From Halobacillus ihumii (GTDB lineage: Bacteria; Bacillota; Bacilli; Bacillales; Halobacillaceae): 64,000 nt of DNA. The notes beneath the pieces are model-generated. The model searched no databases. It saw only the letters and a program-made list of their open reading frames with translations, and had not been told where the DNA came from. Shown here piece after piece: positions 8,357 through 16,455 of this stretch; the first letter of the stretch is position 1, and each line of letters begins with the position of its first letter. The stretch covers positions 4,152,594 to 4,216,593 of the forward strand of contig NZ_CACVAO010000001.1 in assembly GCF_902726645.1 (NCBI RefSeq), given 5' to 3'. The position numbers and the translations under genes are program-made.

Positions 8357-8386
8357 TCGCCAAACACGGCGGCATATTTTTTTTTT
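8357..8386 (+). terminator. Terminator of the small membrane-protein gene
   Basis: TCGCC-AAACAC-GGCGG short hairpin followed after a few bases by ten T. Moderately strong. Confidence 0.65.
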
Positions 8387-8416
8387 GTTCTTGTGTCATT
8401 GTATTCAACCTTTGGT

Positions 8417-8444
8417 GTTACAAATCGTGATTCAAGCACAACAC
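8417..8444 (+). promoter_or_regulatory. Variant GTTACA-N16-CAACAC element
   Basis: GTTACA 8417-8422 (one change from GTCACA), 16-base spacer, CAACAC 8439-8444, CGAA at the fixed downstream position. Serves the gene at 8500. Confidence 0.68.
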
Positions 8445-8499
8445 GTTTTATCGAAAGACAAGGAAGTCTTTCACAAATCTAATTTTAAGGAGTGATTTT

Positions 8500-8841
8500 A
8501 TGTATTCTGAAGTTTATTACACTGAGGGAACAGCTTACCCAAATGAACCAATGTATTTGTATGTTGACCAAGATAGTTACAGCATTTTTACAACTTTCAC
8601 CGCAAGTGAACACGGCAATTTTAATGTCAAAATGACAATGCAAGAAGGTAATACCGAATATTATTGGGACATTGAAACCAAATATGCGGGTAATGCTGCA
8701 AGCGGAGGTTCAGTAAACGAAGCATTTCACAATTATTCCACGGCAGGAACTAGGGTAATGCGACTTTGGGTTGACCTTTATAGCGGTTGGTCTGGTTACG
8801 AAGACCATATGCAAAGTATTGCGCTTGTGTTCTATCGCTAA
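8500..8841 (+). CDS. Hypothetical beta-rich protein
   Basis: A 113-residue protein, rich in Tyr, Ser and Thr with alternating hydrophobics, suggesting a beta-sandwich. No signal peptide, transmembrane segment or cysteine is seen. AAGGAG precedes the ATG. It stands alone between its GTTACA-type promoter and a strong terminator. The composition resembles small secreted or virion-decoration beta-proteins, but I recognise no family. Confidence 0.7.
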   Translation: MYSEVYYTEGTAYPNEPMYLYVDQDSYSIFTTFTASEHGNFNVKMTMQEGNTEYYWDIETKYAGNAASGGSVNEAFHNYSTAGTRVMRLWVDLYSGWSGYEDHMQSIALVFYR

Positions 8842-8859
8842 TAATAAACAATACGTTTT

Positions 8860-8891
8860 GGCGTCTTCCTTCGGGAAGGCGTCTTTTTTTT
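8860..8891 (+). terminator. UUCG-loop terminator
   Basis: GCGTCTTCC-TTCG-GGAAGGCGTC hairpin with a long T-run. First of five near-identical terminators in the prophage. Confidence 0.9.
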
Positions 8892-8929
8892 GTAAACTTG
8901 TTGACATAGCGGAAATCTATTTGTACCAT
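8892..8929 (+). promoter_or_regulatory. Operator-covered early promoter
   Basis: GTAAACTTGTTGAC (8892-8905) is an inverted repeat whose right half contains the -35 TTGACA (8901-8906). TACCAT (8924-8929) follows after 17 bases. Reads into the gene at 8964. Confidence 0.7.
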
Positions 8930-8963
8930 TGAAGGGAATCATTGGAATATAGGGGGAACAATT

Positions 8964-9500
8964 ATGAAGAAGAAATTACTTGCGGCGGGATACGGCGTCC
9001 TAGTCGTTGGAGCAATTTTCGTTATGTCTAATATGGACGGCGGGAACGAAACCGAAAAAGTACAAGCGCAACAACAAGCGTCGGGAACCGTTCGTTTCGA
9101 AGAAGTTCCTGATACGAAAAAGGAACTACACCCAACGGAAGCGGATTCGAAAAAACACGAAGCACTCGAAGAAGCATTTACGGAAATTGAAAAGGCGTTT
9201 GAAAACACGACTTCAAATGTTGACAAAGGCTACGAAATTTACAAGAAAGCAGAAGCCGTTAGAAACGCAATATCCGCAAATTATGAAACATTAATGAATT
9301 CTAAGTATAAAGATGACATTGAAAAATTGATGAAACTTCGTGCGGGAATAGGACACAAACAATATGTAAGGACTGCAAGCATTGATTCGGACGGGGACGC
9401 AATAGAAAAAACGCAATACGCTGACCAATGGAAACCAACATCCGATTTCACTAAGCAAGCATACGAAGATATGAAAGAAACGATTCAGGAACTAACATAA
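8964..9500 (+). CDS. Membrane-anchored extracellular protein
   Basis: A 178-residue protein. Residues 1-4 are M-K-K-K, then a hydrophobic anchor to about residue 22, then a charged, mostly helical domain likely outside the membrane. There is no lipobox cysteine. AGGGGGA precedes the ATG. The gene is alone between an operator-covered promoter and a terminator, so it is expected to be repressed in the lysogen and on early after induction or infection. A cell-surface function such as exclusion of other phages is conceivable; no family recognised. Confidence 0.75.
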   Translation: MKKKLLAAGYGVLVVGAIFVMSNMDGGNETEKVQAQQQASGTVRFEEVPDTKKELHPTEADSKKHEALEEAFTEIEKAFENTTSNVDKGYEIYKKAEAVRNAISANYETLMNSKYKDDIEKLMKLRAGIGHKQYVRTASIDSDGDAIEKTQYADQWKPTSDFTKQAYEDMKETIQELT

Positions 9501-9510
9501 TACAAACGAA

Positions 9511-9546
9511 GGCGGCGAATAATTTTCGTCGTCTTTTTTATTTTTC
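9511..9546 (+). terminator. Rho-independent terminator
   Basis: GGCGGCGAA-TAATT-TTCGTCGTC hairpin (with G-U pairs) and a T-rich tail after the gene ending at 9500. Confidence 0.85.
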
Positions 9547-9550
9547 TTTC

Positions 9551-9590
9551 GTAAACATGTTGACGTACATACATAATTCGTCGTATAATG
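9551..9590 (+). promoter_or_regulatory. Operator-covered early promoter with extended -10
   Basis: GTAAACATGTTGAC (9551-9564) holds the -35 TTGACG (9560-9565). The extended -10 ATTCGTCGTATAATG (9576-9590) contains TATAAT at 9584-9589, spacing 18. Nearly identical over 40 bases to the promoter at 52483. Confidence 0.82.
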
Positions 9591-9622
9591 GAATTATCAA
9601 ATCGCAAAGGGGAAATTTAAAA

Positions 9623-10030
9623 ATGAAATTACTTAACACAACGGGACAAATTCAAAAAGGAAAATTCGCTTGCAAGGTTGACCACGCCAACGAAATCGAA
9701 ACGCATTGGTCACACGTCGAAGGAATTTCCGAAGACTTCAAGGTTGTCGAAATCGCAATTATGGACGCTGAAGAATACGAATATTTTAAATATAATCTTC
9801 TTGCGGATTGGGACTTTCTCGAAGGTAAAGGCGGAACGGATTCAACAACCGCACCCGCTTCAATCGAAGGCAAACGATTCTTCGAATGGACGGAAGAAGA
9901 AAGGCGTCAAGTAATGCGTGGGGCGTTCCGTGAATGTGTCGGGGTTACAACGCCACAAGCGAAAGAAATGATTGTCGTTGACCCACAAGGCTATAATTAC
10001 GCAAGATATTCAACAATCGTTAGAAGGTAA
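9623..10030 (+). CDS. Hypothetical early protein
   Basis: A 135-residue acidic protein with one Trp-rich stretch (W-D-F-L-E-G) and no membrane segment. The ATG at 9623 follows AAAGGGGA. An earlier in-frame ATG at 9557 is inside the promoter and is rejected. First gene behind a strong early promoter, so a host-takeover or regulatory role is possible. No family recognised. Confidence 0.72.
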   Translation: MKLLNTTGQIQKGKFACKVDHANEIETHWSHVEGISEDFKVVEIAIMDAEEYEYFKYNLLADWDFLEGKGGTDSTTAPASIEGKRFFEWTEEERRQVMRGAFRECVGVTTPQAKEMIVVDPQGYNYARYSTIVRR

Positions 10031-10038
10031 TACAGGCG

Positions 10039-10061
10039 GGGCGATTTATTTCGCCCTTCTT
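10039..10061 (+). terminator. Terminator abutting an operator
   Basis: GGGCGA-TTTATT-TCGCCC hairpin with a short TTCTT tail, immediately followed by the operator at 10062. Confidence 0.7.
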
Positions 10062-10075
10062 GTAAACAAGTTTAC
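10062..10075. promoter_or_regulatory. Perfect copy of the phage operator repeat
   Basis: GTAAAC-AA-GTTTAC, a 6+2+6 inverted repeat with perfect arms, 22 bases before the SprT-like gene. No clear -10 follows, so it may block elongation or act on a weak promoter. Confidence 0.7.
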
Positions 10076-10097
10076 TTTTCGAAAGGGGAAAATAATA

Positions 10098-10565
10098 ATG
10101 ATGAACGGAAAACAATTGTTTGAAGCTGCCGAAAAATTTCTATTCGATAATTTCGGAATGGCTATCGAAGTTCCAATCGAAATTAATAAACGACTGAAAT
10201 CAACGTTTGGATATTTTCAGTTTAGCGGAAACCAACCGAAGAAAATATCAATGTCGTATGAGTTCGTAAAAAATCAACCAAATAAAATCGTTCTTGACGT
10301 CTTATATCATGAATGCGTTCATTACGCTTTATTTATGCAAGGGAAGCCGTTTCACGACGGCGACGTTACGTTCAAGCGAACCGTTGACCGCCTTGGTGTA
10401 AGTCGAACGGGAACATACCGCTTCAAAGGCGTCGGGCATTTGTACCGTTGTAAAAACGACGTTTGCGGGAAGAAGTTCACGAAGAAAATGAAAGGCTATG
10501 ACAAACGGTATATTTGCGCCAAATGCAAAAGCCGCTTCGAATACCTTGGTGAAGTTGAGATTTAA
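10098..10565 (+). CDS. SprT-like zinc metalloprotease
   Basis: A 155-residue SprT-family protein. The active-site helix is Y-H-E-C-V-H-Y-A (HExxH) near residue 73. A C-terminal zinc ribbon follows with Cys pairs at C-K-N-D-V-C-G and C-A-K-C. Relatives (SprT, Spartan) cleave proteins on DNA. In an early phage operon it could clear host DNA-bound proteins or modify a host regulator, which is inference. AAAGGGGA lies 8 bases before the ATG at 10098; a second ATG follows directly. The upstream extension to 9972 overlaps the previous gene and has no ribosome site. Confidence 0.85.
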   Translation: MMNGKQLFEAAEKFLFDNFGMAIEVPIEINKRLKSTFGYFQFSGNQPKKISMSYEFVKNQPNKIVLDVLYHECVHYALFMQGKPFHDGDVTFKRTVDRLGVSRTGTYRFKGVGHLYRCKNDVCGKKFTKKMKGYDKRYICAKCKSRFEYLGEVEI

Positions 10566-10568
10566 GAG

Positions 10569-10598
10569 GGCGAAGGATTTTCGCCTTCTTATTTTTTT
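10569..10598 (+). terminator. Rho-independent terminator
   Basis: GGCGAA-GGATT-TTCGCC hairpin then TTCTTATTTTTTT, just after the SprT-like gene. Confidence 0.88.
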
Positions 10599-10609
10599 GA
10601 TTAATTTTC

Positions 10610-10648
10610 GAAAACATGTTGACCTATTATAATATTCGTCGTATAATA
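10610..10648 (+). promoter_or_regulatory. Operator-covered early promoter with extended -10
   Basis: GAAAACATGTTGAC (10610-10623) with -35 TTGACC (10619-10624), 17 bases, TATAAT (10642-10647) within ATTCGTCGTATAATA. Confidence 0.8.
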
Positions 10649-10684
10649 TAATTATAGTCAAACAAACGAAAGGGGAACGACAAA

Positions 10685-11365
10685 ATGAAAAACGAAACAA
10701 ACATCAAAGTACCGAAGAAATATCAAGGAATGATTGAAATTGTAGAAAACGACGGCGACGGATATTGGGCGATTGCAAAAGAAGGTTATTATTTCGGAAA
10801 CATGGGTTACGGCGTACACACGGCGCACGAATACACACAAAAAGAAATACTTGCGGCTATCCGTACAATTCAGGAATGTGATTGTGAACAATGCGAACAT
10901 AACGAAGAAGAAGCGGCTGAAGAAAACGAAGAAGTTATCACAACGGCAAGCGTTCGCAAGGCAGGAAAGAAATTCGAATACAATGTCGTTCTTCCTGACG
11001 GTCGGGTTGCAAAACGCAAAAGCGAAAAAAGTAATTATCAATTTGTTCTTGCGGCTTACGACAACGGAAGTTGGGGCGTCCTTTCCTACCATTCCCGAAA
11101 GGATTTAGCGGAAAAGAATCGAAACAGTTATGCGGGAATCTTCGAAAAGTTTCAAATGATTGAAGTCGAAAGCAACGAAGAAATCGAAACGCCTGAAGAA
11201 GTGACTTTCGAAAAGCACGGAACATTCTGGAAAGCTTCAAACGGAATGTCAATCAAGGCGAAGCACTTCCCGAAAGTTGGTTACATTGTAAAGGACGCCG
11301 ACAAAAACGAAATCGACTTCGTTCCAACAATCCACGAAGCGAAAGCAATTATCAAAAAAGCATAA
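10685..11365 (+). CDS. Hypothetical early protein with Cys cluster
   Basis: A 226-residue soluble, acidic protein. Residues about 64-70 carry C-D-C-E-Q-C, a possible metal site, followed by a Glu-rich linker. Two further parts resemble small beta-domains (around 90-140 and 175-225). AAAGGGGA precedes the ATG, directly behind a strong early promoter. No family recognised. Confidence 0.75.
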   Translation: MKNETNIKVPKKYQGMIEIVENDGDGYWAIAKEGYYFGNMGYGVHTAHEYTQKEILAAIRTIQECDCEQCEHNEEEAAEENEEVITTASVRKAGKKFEYNVVLPDGRVAKRKSEKSNYQFVLAAYDNGSWGVLSYHSRKDLAEKNRNSYAGIFEKFQMIEVESNEEIETPEEVTFEKHGTFWKASNGMSIKAKHFPKVGYIVKDADKNEIDFVPTIHEAKAIIKKA

Positions 11366-11442
11366 GGGGCGGCGGGGCGACCCGCTTCCCAAATTAATTG
11401 TTGTATAATATTAATAGAGTATTTCGAAAGGGGAAATTGTAA

Positions 11443-11610
11443 ATGAATGAAAAGATAATAGAATTGGTCAAAGACAAAAAGGTTGCGGTCATTCGAGGGG
11501 AAGACGTTGAAATTCGCACATATAACCGATTGACCGACAATGTTGATTTTGTTCACCTGACGAAACAGGAATTCGAAACAATTGCTGAAGCAATGAAAGG
11601 CGGCGAATAA
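11443..11610 (+). CDS. 55-residue hypothetical protein
   Basis: AAAGGGGA lies 8 bases before the ATG. The product is acidic and probably folded as beta strands followed by a helix. A degenerate copy of the extended -10 motif (AATTGTTGTATAATA, 11395-11409) lies upstream, but no good -35 is visible. First of three short genes before the terminase. No function recognised. Confidence 0.6.
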   Translation: MNEKIIELVKDKKVAVIRGEDVEIRTYNRLTDNVDFVHLTKQEFETIAEAMKGGE

Positions 11611-11611
11611 A

Positions 11612-11755
11612 ATGGGAATCAAGAAAATTATTTACGACGCACTTAAATTTTCGAACGACGTGAATGCAGTCCAAAAAGGAAAGGTTGGTAAACGTGTCGG
11701 TCGAAGAATCGCAGGCAAAGCGGCAGGAAAAGCAATCAATAAAATTTTCAAATAA
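11612..11755 (+). CDS. 47-residue basic glycine/lysine-rich peptide
   Basis: Starts 2 bases after the previous stop. The C-terminal half is strongly basic and helical (K-V-G-K-R-V-G-R-R-I-A-G-K), suggesting nucleic-acid or membrane binding. GGCGG may serve as ribosome site. No homologue recognised. Confidence 0.55.
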   Translation: MGIKKIIYDALKFSNDVNAVQKGKVGKRVGRRIAGKAAGKAINKIFK

Positions 11756-11773
11756 CAGAAGGGGATTTTTAAA

Positions 11774-11941
11774 ATGGCAAAGCAATATTTGGATTTAGAC
11801 GGTTTGGGATTAAGGGCAATCAAAGACGAAAAAGGGTATATAAAAATTCGTTTTGATAAAGACAATATTGCAGGCGTTCCCAAAAATTCGGCACTATATG
11901 AAAAACTATCTCATTACTTTGAAAAGGCGAATGAAAAATAG
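11774..11941 (+). CDS. 55-residue hypothetical protein
   Basis: AGAAGGGG lies about 8 bases before the ATG. The product has a beta hairpin-like start (L-D-G-L-G-L-R-A-I-K) and a helical end. Last gene before the terminator that separates the early cluster from the virion block. Confidence 0.6.
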   Translation: MAKQYLDLDGLGLRAIKDEKGYIKIRFDKDNIAGVPKNSALYEKLSHYFEKANEK

Positions 11942-11997
11942 TATCTTGTTATTTCACTTTTCACCCTATTTATGACAATAGAAGATAAGCGAATCAA

Positions 11998-12032
11998 GGC
12001 GTAACCCAAACAGGGTTGCGTCTTTTTATTTT
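11998..12032 (+). terminator. Terminator before the virion block
   Basis: GGCGTAACCC-AAACA-GGGTTGCGTC hairpin followed by TTTTTATTTT. No promoter of either phage class lies between it and the large terminase, so late transcription may need readthrough or an unseen promoter. Confidence 0.85.
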
Positions 12033-12053
12033 GCACGAAAAGGGGTGAAGTGA

Positions 12054-13787
12054 ATGAACGAGAATGTCGGCATTGTTGACCGAAAATATATCGTTGACCA
12101 AACGGCACGAAAGAAACGAATGAAACTAATCGCCGAAGCTATCGAATTATTGTCACGGCTTCGGAAGGAAAACGGAAACTTGAACGAAAGGCAAACGAAT
12201 CAATTGATTGATTATATGGAAGAACTGAAAGCGTTGAACCGTATTGATAAGAGCGACGGCGACACGCTTTATTTTGCGTATGAATACTTTTCGGAAGAAC
12301 GAAACCCTGAAAACGGCGGGAACCTTATTCCTGAAGGAATCGAAATTGACGACGCCCCTGAATTCCATACGGAACTTACGGGGATTATGAACGTTGTTTC
12401 AAACGAAGAAATCAACAAAAGGGTTGCGTGGTCTGCCCCACGGGGTCATGCGAAATCGGCGTATCTTTCGAATATCTTCCCCGTTCACCAAATTGCATTC
12501 GGCAAGCGGCACTATCTTTTGATTATTTCAGAAACGGACGCCGCCGCCAAAAAATTCGTTGAATGGATTGGTGACGAAATGAAGCATAACGAAAAGCTTC
12601 GAAATGACTTCGGGGAATTATTGTCGCCTGAAAAATCACGAAATGAAAAAGATAACGAACACGGATTCTTGACGACAACGGGAACAATGGTCGAAGCCGC
12701 TTCAATTGGGAAACAGTTACGGGGTAAACGTAACGGCGCACACCGTCCCGATCTGGTAATTTGTGACGATTTAGAATCTTCTAAAAATACAAATACGCCT
12801 GAACTGATTGAGAAAAATATTCATTGGTTCAATTCGGTTGTTATTCCAATCGGTGAACCTGACCGAACCGCATTTATTTACATGGGAACGGCGGTCACGG
12901 CTGAAGGATTATTGCAACACGTTATGGGTCGAAGTGATTTCCATTCGAAGAAGTTCGCCGCAATTGTCGAAGAACCTGACAGGGGCGATTTATGGGACGA
13001 ATACGAATCCATTCTTCGAGATCAAGAGAACGAAAACCGAAAAGAAGAAGCGGAAGAATTTTTTGAGCGGAACAAAGAAGAAATGGAAAAGGGTCATGAA
13101 GTTCTTTGGTCTGGACGTTGGAATTATAAAGCGTTGATTCACGAAAAGGTAAACATGGGAAGCAGGGCGTTCAATTCCGAATTTATGAACAATCCTATCG
13201 ACACGGAAAACGCAATCTTCCGACCTGATGAACTAACGTATTTCGATTATGAAGAAAAGCACGAAAAGGAACGTTTCTTCGAATACTTCACGGCATGGGA
13301 TATTGCAATGGGTAAAAATAAAAATTCCGACTATAACGCAATTGTAACCGTCGCCCGTGATAAACGAACGGGCGTTTATTATATCGTCGAAGCGTGGGCG
13401 AAAAAAGTACCCGCTCACCAAGCGTTGAATAAAGCGTTAGAAGTTATGAAGAAATACAATCCGAAAGTCTTCATGATTGAAACAGTCGCAGCGCAACACG
13501 ACTTCTATCGTCAACTGAAAGCGGCAATGCCGAAAGAAGGAATCTATCGAACGAAACTTCTTCCTGTTCAATCAAGGACGAAAAAAGAAGAACGTATTGA
13601 AGCACTTGAACCGCTTGTTGAAAACGGTGCGCTTCGTTTCATGCGTCACCAACGTTTGTTGCTTGAACAACTTGAACAATTTCCAAACGGCGTCAACGAC
13701 GACTTGCCTGACGCTTTACAAATGGCAATTGAAGCAGGAACGAAAATGCGCCGATTGACGCATTACAAAAAACCGAAAGGAATCTAA
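12054..13787 (+). CDS. terL: Terminase large subunit
   Basis: A 577-residue packaging motor. The ATPase part has Walker A S-A-P-R-G-H-A-K-S near residue 130 and Walker B L-V-I-C-D-D-L-E near residue 235. The RNase-H-like nuclease part has acidic residues in A-W-D-I-A-M-G (about 420), M-I-E-T-V (about 480) and N-D-D-L-P-D-A-L (about 555). It cuts concatemers and pumps DNA through the portal. Length is normal with an N-terminal helical extension of about 70 residues. AAAGGGGTGA precedes the ATG. Opens the virion operon and is followed by the portal gene after 18 bases. Confidence 0.93.
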   Translation: MNENVGIVDRKYIVDQTARKKRMKLIAEAIELLSRLRKENGNLNERQTNQLIDYMEELKALNRIDKSDGDTLYFAYEYFSEERNPENGGNLIPEGIEIDDAPEFHTELTGIMNVVSNEEINKRVAWSAPRGHAKSAYLSNIFPVHQIAFGKRHYLLIISETDAAAKKFVEWIGDEMKHNEKLRNDFGELLSPEKSRNEKDNEHGFLTTTGTMVEAASIGKQLRGKRNGAHRPDLVICDDLESSKNTNTPELIEKNIHWFNSVVIPIGEPDRTAFIYMGTAVTAEGLLQHVMGRSDFHSKKFAAIVEEPDRGDLWDEYESILRDQENENRKEEAEEFFERNKEEMEKGHEVLWSGRWNYKALIHEKVNMGSRAFNSEFMNNPIDTENAIFRPDELTYFDYEEKHEKERFFEYFTAWDIAMGKNKNSDYNAIVTVARDKRTGVYYIVEAWAKKVPAHQALNKALEVMKKYNPKVFMIETVAAQHDFYRQLKAAMPKEGIYRTKLLPVQSRTKKEERIEALEPLVENGALRFMRHQRLLLEQLEQFPNGVNDDLPDALQMAIEAGTKMRRLTHYKKPKGI

Positions 13788-13805
13788 ACGAAAGGAGGTT
13801 TGACA

Positions 13806-15323
13806 ATGGCATTATTTAAGACAGGCGAATATTATCCGCCAATTGGTCACAGGGAACGAATCGAACGTTATGCACAAAACAAAAAATTATTTCTTGGCGA
13901 CCATTACGACGTTTTCGAAAGGCTGCAAAATGTTCCGTCGGATTCCGTTTATATTTCTTCGAATCTTGCGGGCTTAATTTGCAAGAAATCCGCAGACTTT
14001 TTATTTGGTGAACCGCCAACATTTTCGGCAGGTCGTGAAGATGAATCGGAAGAACAAAAAGCGATTGACCGAATTGTTGAACAAAATGATTTGAATATGA
14101 AGCTGCAACAATCCGCAACAGGAAATGCGTTCCGTGGCGATTCTTTTTTAAAAATTCGTTGGGGTCAAAAGTGGGGCGGAAAAGTACCGAAGAAATTCGA
14201 CCCGTTCCGTGTAATCATTGAACCGCAGAATCCGAAATATGTATTTCCTGAAGTTAGTGAAGGTGACGCTTCAGAAATCGAAGTTGTTCACGTTGCATAT
14301 CCGACAGTAGTCGAAGGAACAGGCGACGAAGAATGGATTCTTCACGTTGAATCGCATTATCCGAACCGAATCGAATATTCCAAGTTCGAAATTATGCCGT
14401 TCGATACTTCAGGAATGAAAGTTGTGGAATGGAAGATTCAAAACGAAATTAAAAGCGAACGCCGCACGGTTCAAACAGGCGTCCCGTTTCCGCTTGTCGT
14501 TCACATTCCGAACTATTCGACTGACGACGATTGGCAAGGGATAGACGATTTGTCCGAACATAAACCAATGTTTGACGAAATCAACAACCGCTTGACCCGT
14601 ATCGCTGAAATTCTCGACAAACACGCTGACCCGTCAATTGCGGTTCCTGCTGGTGTACTTGGCGAAGACGAAAGCGGAAATCCTGTTTTTGCGGTTGGTC
14701 GTGACAAGGTATTCGAAATCATGGGTAAAGACGATATTGTTCCGCAGTATATCACATGGGACGGACAACTTCAGGCAGCGTTTGAAGAACTCGACAGGGT
14801 GACGGAAATGTTGCTTGTAAACGCTGAAATTCCCGCCCTTGCGTTAGGGAAAGGCGATTCAGGAACGTCGGGGTCTTCAGGTCTTTCAATTAAATTTCGA
14901 ATGAATTCGTTGCTTTCAAAGATTAATAGGAAGCGTCAATTCTATAATAAAGGCTTGAAGAAAATGTTTATGATTGCACAAATGCTTGAACATGAAAAGT
15001 TAGGAAGTAAAGCAAATTATGACATTGTTGAACCTACCATTCATTTCAAGGACGGTTTACCGCAAGACGACGCCGAACTTGCGAATATCATGAACGTTCG
15101 AACAGGCGGCAAGCCGACAATCAGTCAAAAAACCGCACTCATGCGAATCGACGGATTGACCGAAGAACAAGCGGAAGCGGAACTTCAACGTATGGAAGAA
15201 GACGCCGAAAAGGAAGACGAACGAAATTCCGAAATGTTCGCAAGCCCTTCCGCATTTCAAACGCCGCTTGAATCGGAAGACGACAATTCAAATCAAGAAG
15301 ACAATGACGAAAGTGGGGAATAA
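13806..15323 (+). CDS. Portal protein (SPP1 gp6 type)
   Basis: A 505-residue portal that forms the dodecameric DNA gate of the capsid. The order terminase-portal-MuF protein, the length, and conserved segments such as the L-S-E-H-K-P-M-F-D-E-I-N helix and the S-G-L-S-I-K-F-R-M region match the SPP1/Gp6 family. The C-terminus is acidic and probably disordered. The ATG at 13806 is chosen because AAAGGAGG lies 7 bases upstream; an in-frame TTG at 13800 would be too close. Confidence 0.9.
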   Translation: MALFKTGEYYPPIGHRERIERYAQNKKLFLGDHYDVFERLQNVPSDSVYISSNLAGLICKKSADFLFGEPPTFSAGREDESEEQKAIDRIVEQNDLNMKLQQSATGNAFRGDSFLKIRWGQKWGGKVPKKFDPFRVIIEPQNPKYVFPEVSEGDASEIEVVHVAYPTVVEGTGDEEWILHVESHYPNRIEYSKFEIMPFDTSGMKVVEWKIQNEIKSERRTVQTGVPFPLVVHIPNYSTDDDWQGIDDLSEHKPMFDEINNRLTRIAEILDKHADPSIAVPAGVLGEDESGNPVFAVGRDKVFEIMGKDDIVPQYITWDGQLQAAFEELDRVTEMLLVNAEIPALALGKGDSGTSGSSGLSIKFRMNSLLSKINRKRQFYNKGLKKMFMIAQMLEHEKLGSKANYDIVEPTIHFKDGLPQDDAELANIMNVRTGGKPTISQKTALMRIDGLTEEQAEAELQRMEEDAEKEDERNSEMFASPSAFQTPLESEDDNSNQEDNDESGE

Positions 15324-15362
15324 CTGATTCCCTGCTTTTTCTTTTTGTAGGGGGTGAAAGAT

Positions 15363-16289
15363 TTGGCAAAGCCGAAATGGGATTTGGAACTTCCTGAATA
15401 TGAAGAAGAAATTGATTTTTTGGTTCGTATTTACGGAAAGGCAATTGAAGATATTCTCAATCGAATTCTTGAATTGTCAACGTATGGAAAGGATAAAGAA
15501 ATTTCGCAAGCGCAAATGCGAAAGGTCTTGGCATATGTTGCGTCACGACTTCGCACCGTTGACAAAGAATCTGAAGAATGGGCGAAAGAGAAAATCGAAA
15601 CGGCGTTCAAATTAGGGCAAGCCGAAACAATTGTTGCGCTTGGAGAAGCCGCAAGTTTTGACGAAGCGATTGGAATGGTTGCCGCTTCCGAAACGATTGT
15701 TGACGCCCGTCGCCAATTGGTCACGGACACATATAAAGACTTGCTTCAGGCGAACAACAAAATGAAAGAAGAAACGATCAAAATGGTTCGCAATGTCGTT
15801 CGTGAACAACAAGCGAAATCGGCGGCAATGAATCAGGGACGAAGGTCGGCGACTTACGTGACGAAAAAAGAACTTCGGAAAATGTTCAAAAAGACAGGTA
15901 ACGTCGGAATCGTTGACAAGGCGGGCAGACGTTGGAAGCTTCACACTTACGCCGAAATGGTTACACGAACGAAAATGCTGCAAGCACACGTTGAAGGAAC
16001 ACGTCTTGAAGCGAAAGAAAGGAACGTTGACTTGGCGATTGTTTCCGACCATAACGCTGAAGACGCTTGTCGAAAATTCGAAGGACAAATTATTTCTATG
16101 AATGGAGAAACGGAAGGCTTTATGACTTACGAAGAATTGCGTCGGTCGAACCTTATCTTTCACCCGAATTGTCGTCACAAAATCACGCCTGTTCGTGACT
16201 TGGATATTTTACCGCAAGACATTCGTGACAAGTTCGAAGAAAATCGAAGCGAAGCGGAACGACTATTGAAGAAACAGAAAAATAAATAA
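15363..16289 (+). CDS. Minor head protein, MuF/SPP1 gp7-like
   Basis: A 308-residue protein. The C-terminal third contains the MuF domain: C-R-K-F-E-G-Q near residue 240 and F-H-P-N-C-R-H-K-I-T near residue 275. The N-terminal part is helical and charged. Such proteins bind the portal and assist DNA ejection or head assembly. The preferred start is TTG at 15363 with AGGGGGTG about 6 bases upstream; GTG at 15354 lies inside that ribosome site. Confidence 0.87.
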   Translation: MAKPKWDLELPEYEEEIDFLVRIYGKAIEDILNRILELSTYGKDKEISQAQMRKVLAYVASRLRTVDKESEEWAKEKIETAFKLGQAETIVALGEAASFDEAIGMVAASETIVDARRQLVTDTYKDLLQANNKMKEETIKMVRNVVREQQAKSAAMNQGRRSATYVTKKELRKMFKKTGNVGIVDKAGRRWKLHTYAEMVTRTKMLQAHVEGTRLEAKERNVDLAIVSDHNAEDACRKFEGQIISMNGETEGFMTYEELRRSNLIFHPNCRHKITPVRDLDILPQDIRDKFEENRSEAERLLKKQKNK

Positions 16290-16455
16290 AAAATTTGAAA
16301 CTTTTTCTTGTGAAAGTGTCACATGGTCGAATTAACTATTGAATCGGTTCGTGAATCCTTATTTTATGGGTTTTCGAATTCGATTCCTTTTTATTACAAA
16401 TGCCCAACGTCGGTCGTGACGACGAAAACAATTCGAAGGCAAGGAGGAATAAATA
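16290..16455. other. Gap before the scaffold gene
   Basis: 166 bases without a gene. It contains GTCACA at 16318 and GTGAA at 16351, but no CAACAC at the right spacing, so it is at best a decayed promoter element. A CGTCG/CGACG hairpin near 16415 has no T-run. Confidence 0.5.

Noticed and set aside
16318..16355. GTCACA and GTGAA near 16318 as another phage promoter
   Set aside because: No CAACAC-like block at 16 or 17 bases; spacing to GTGAA is also off by one.
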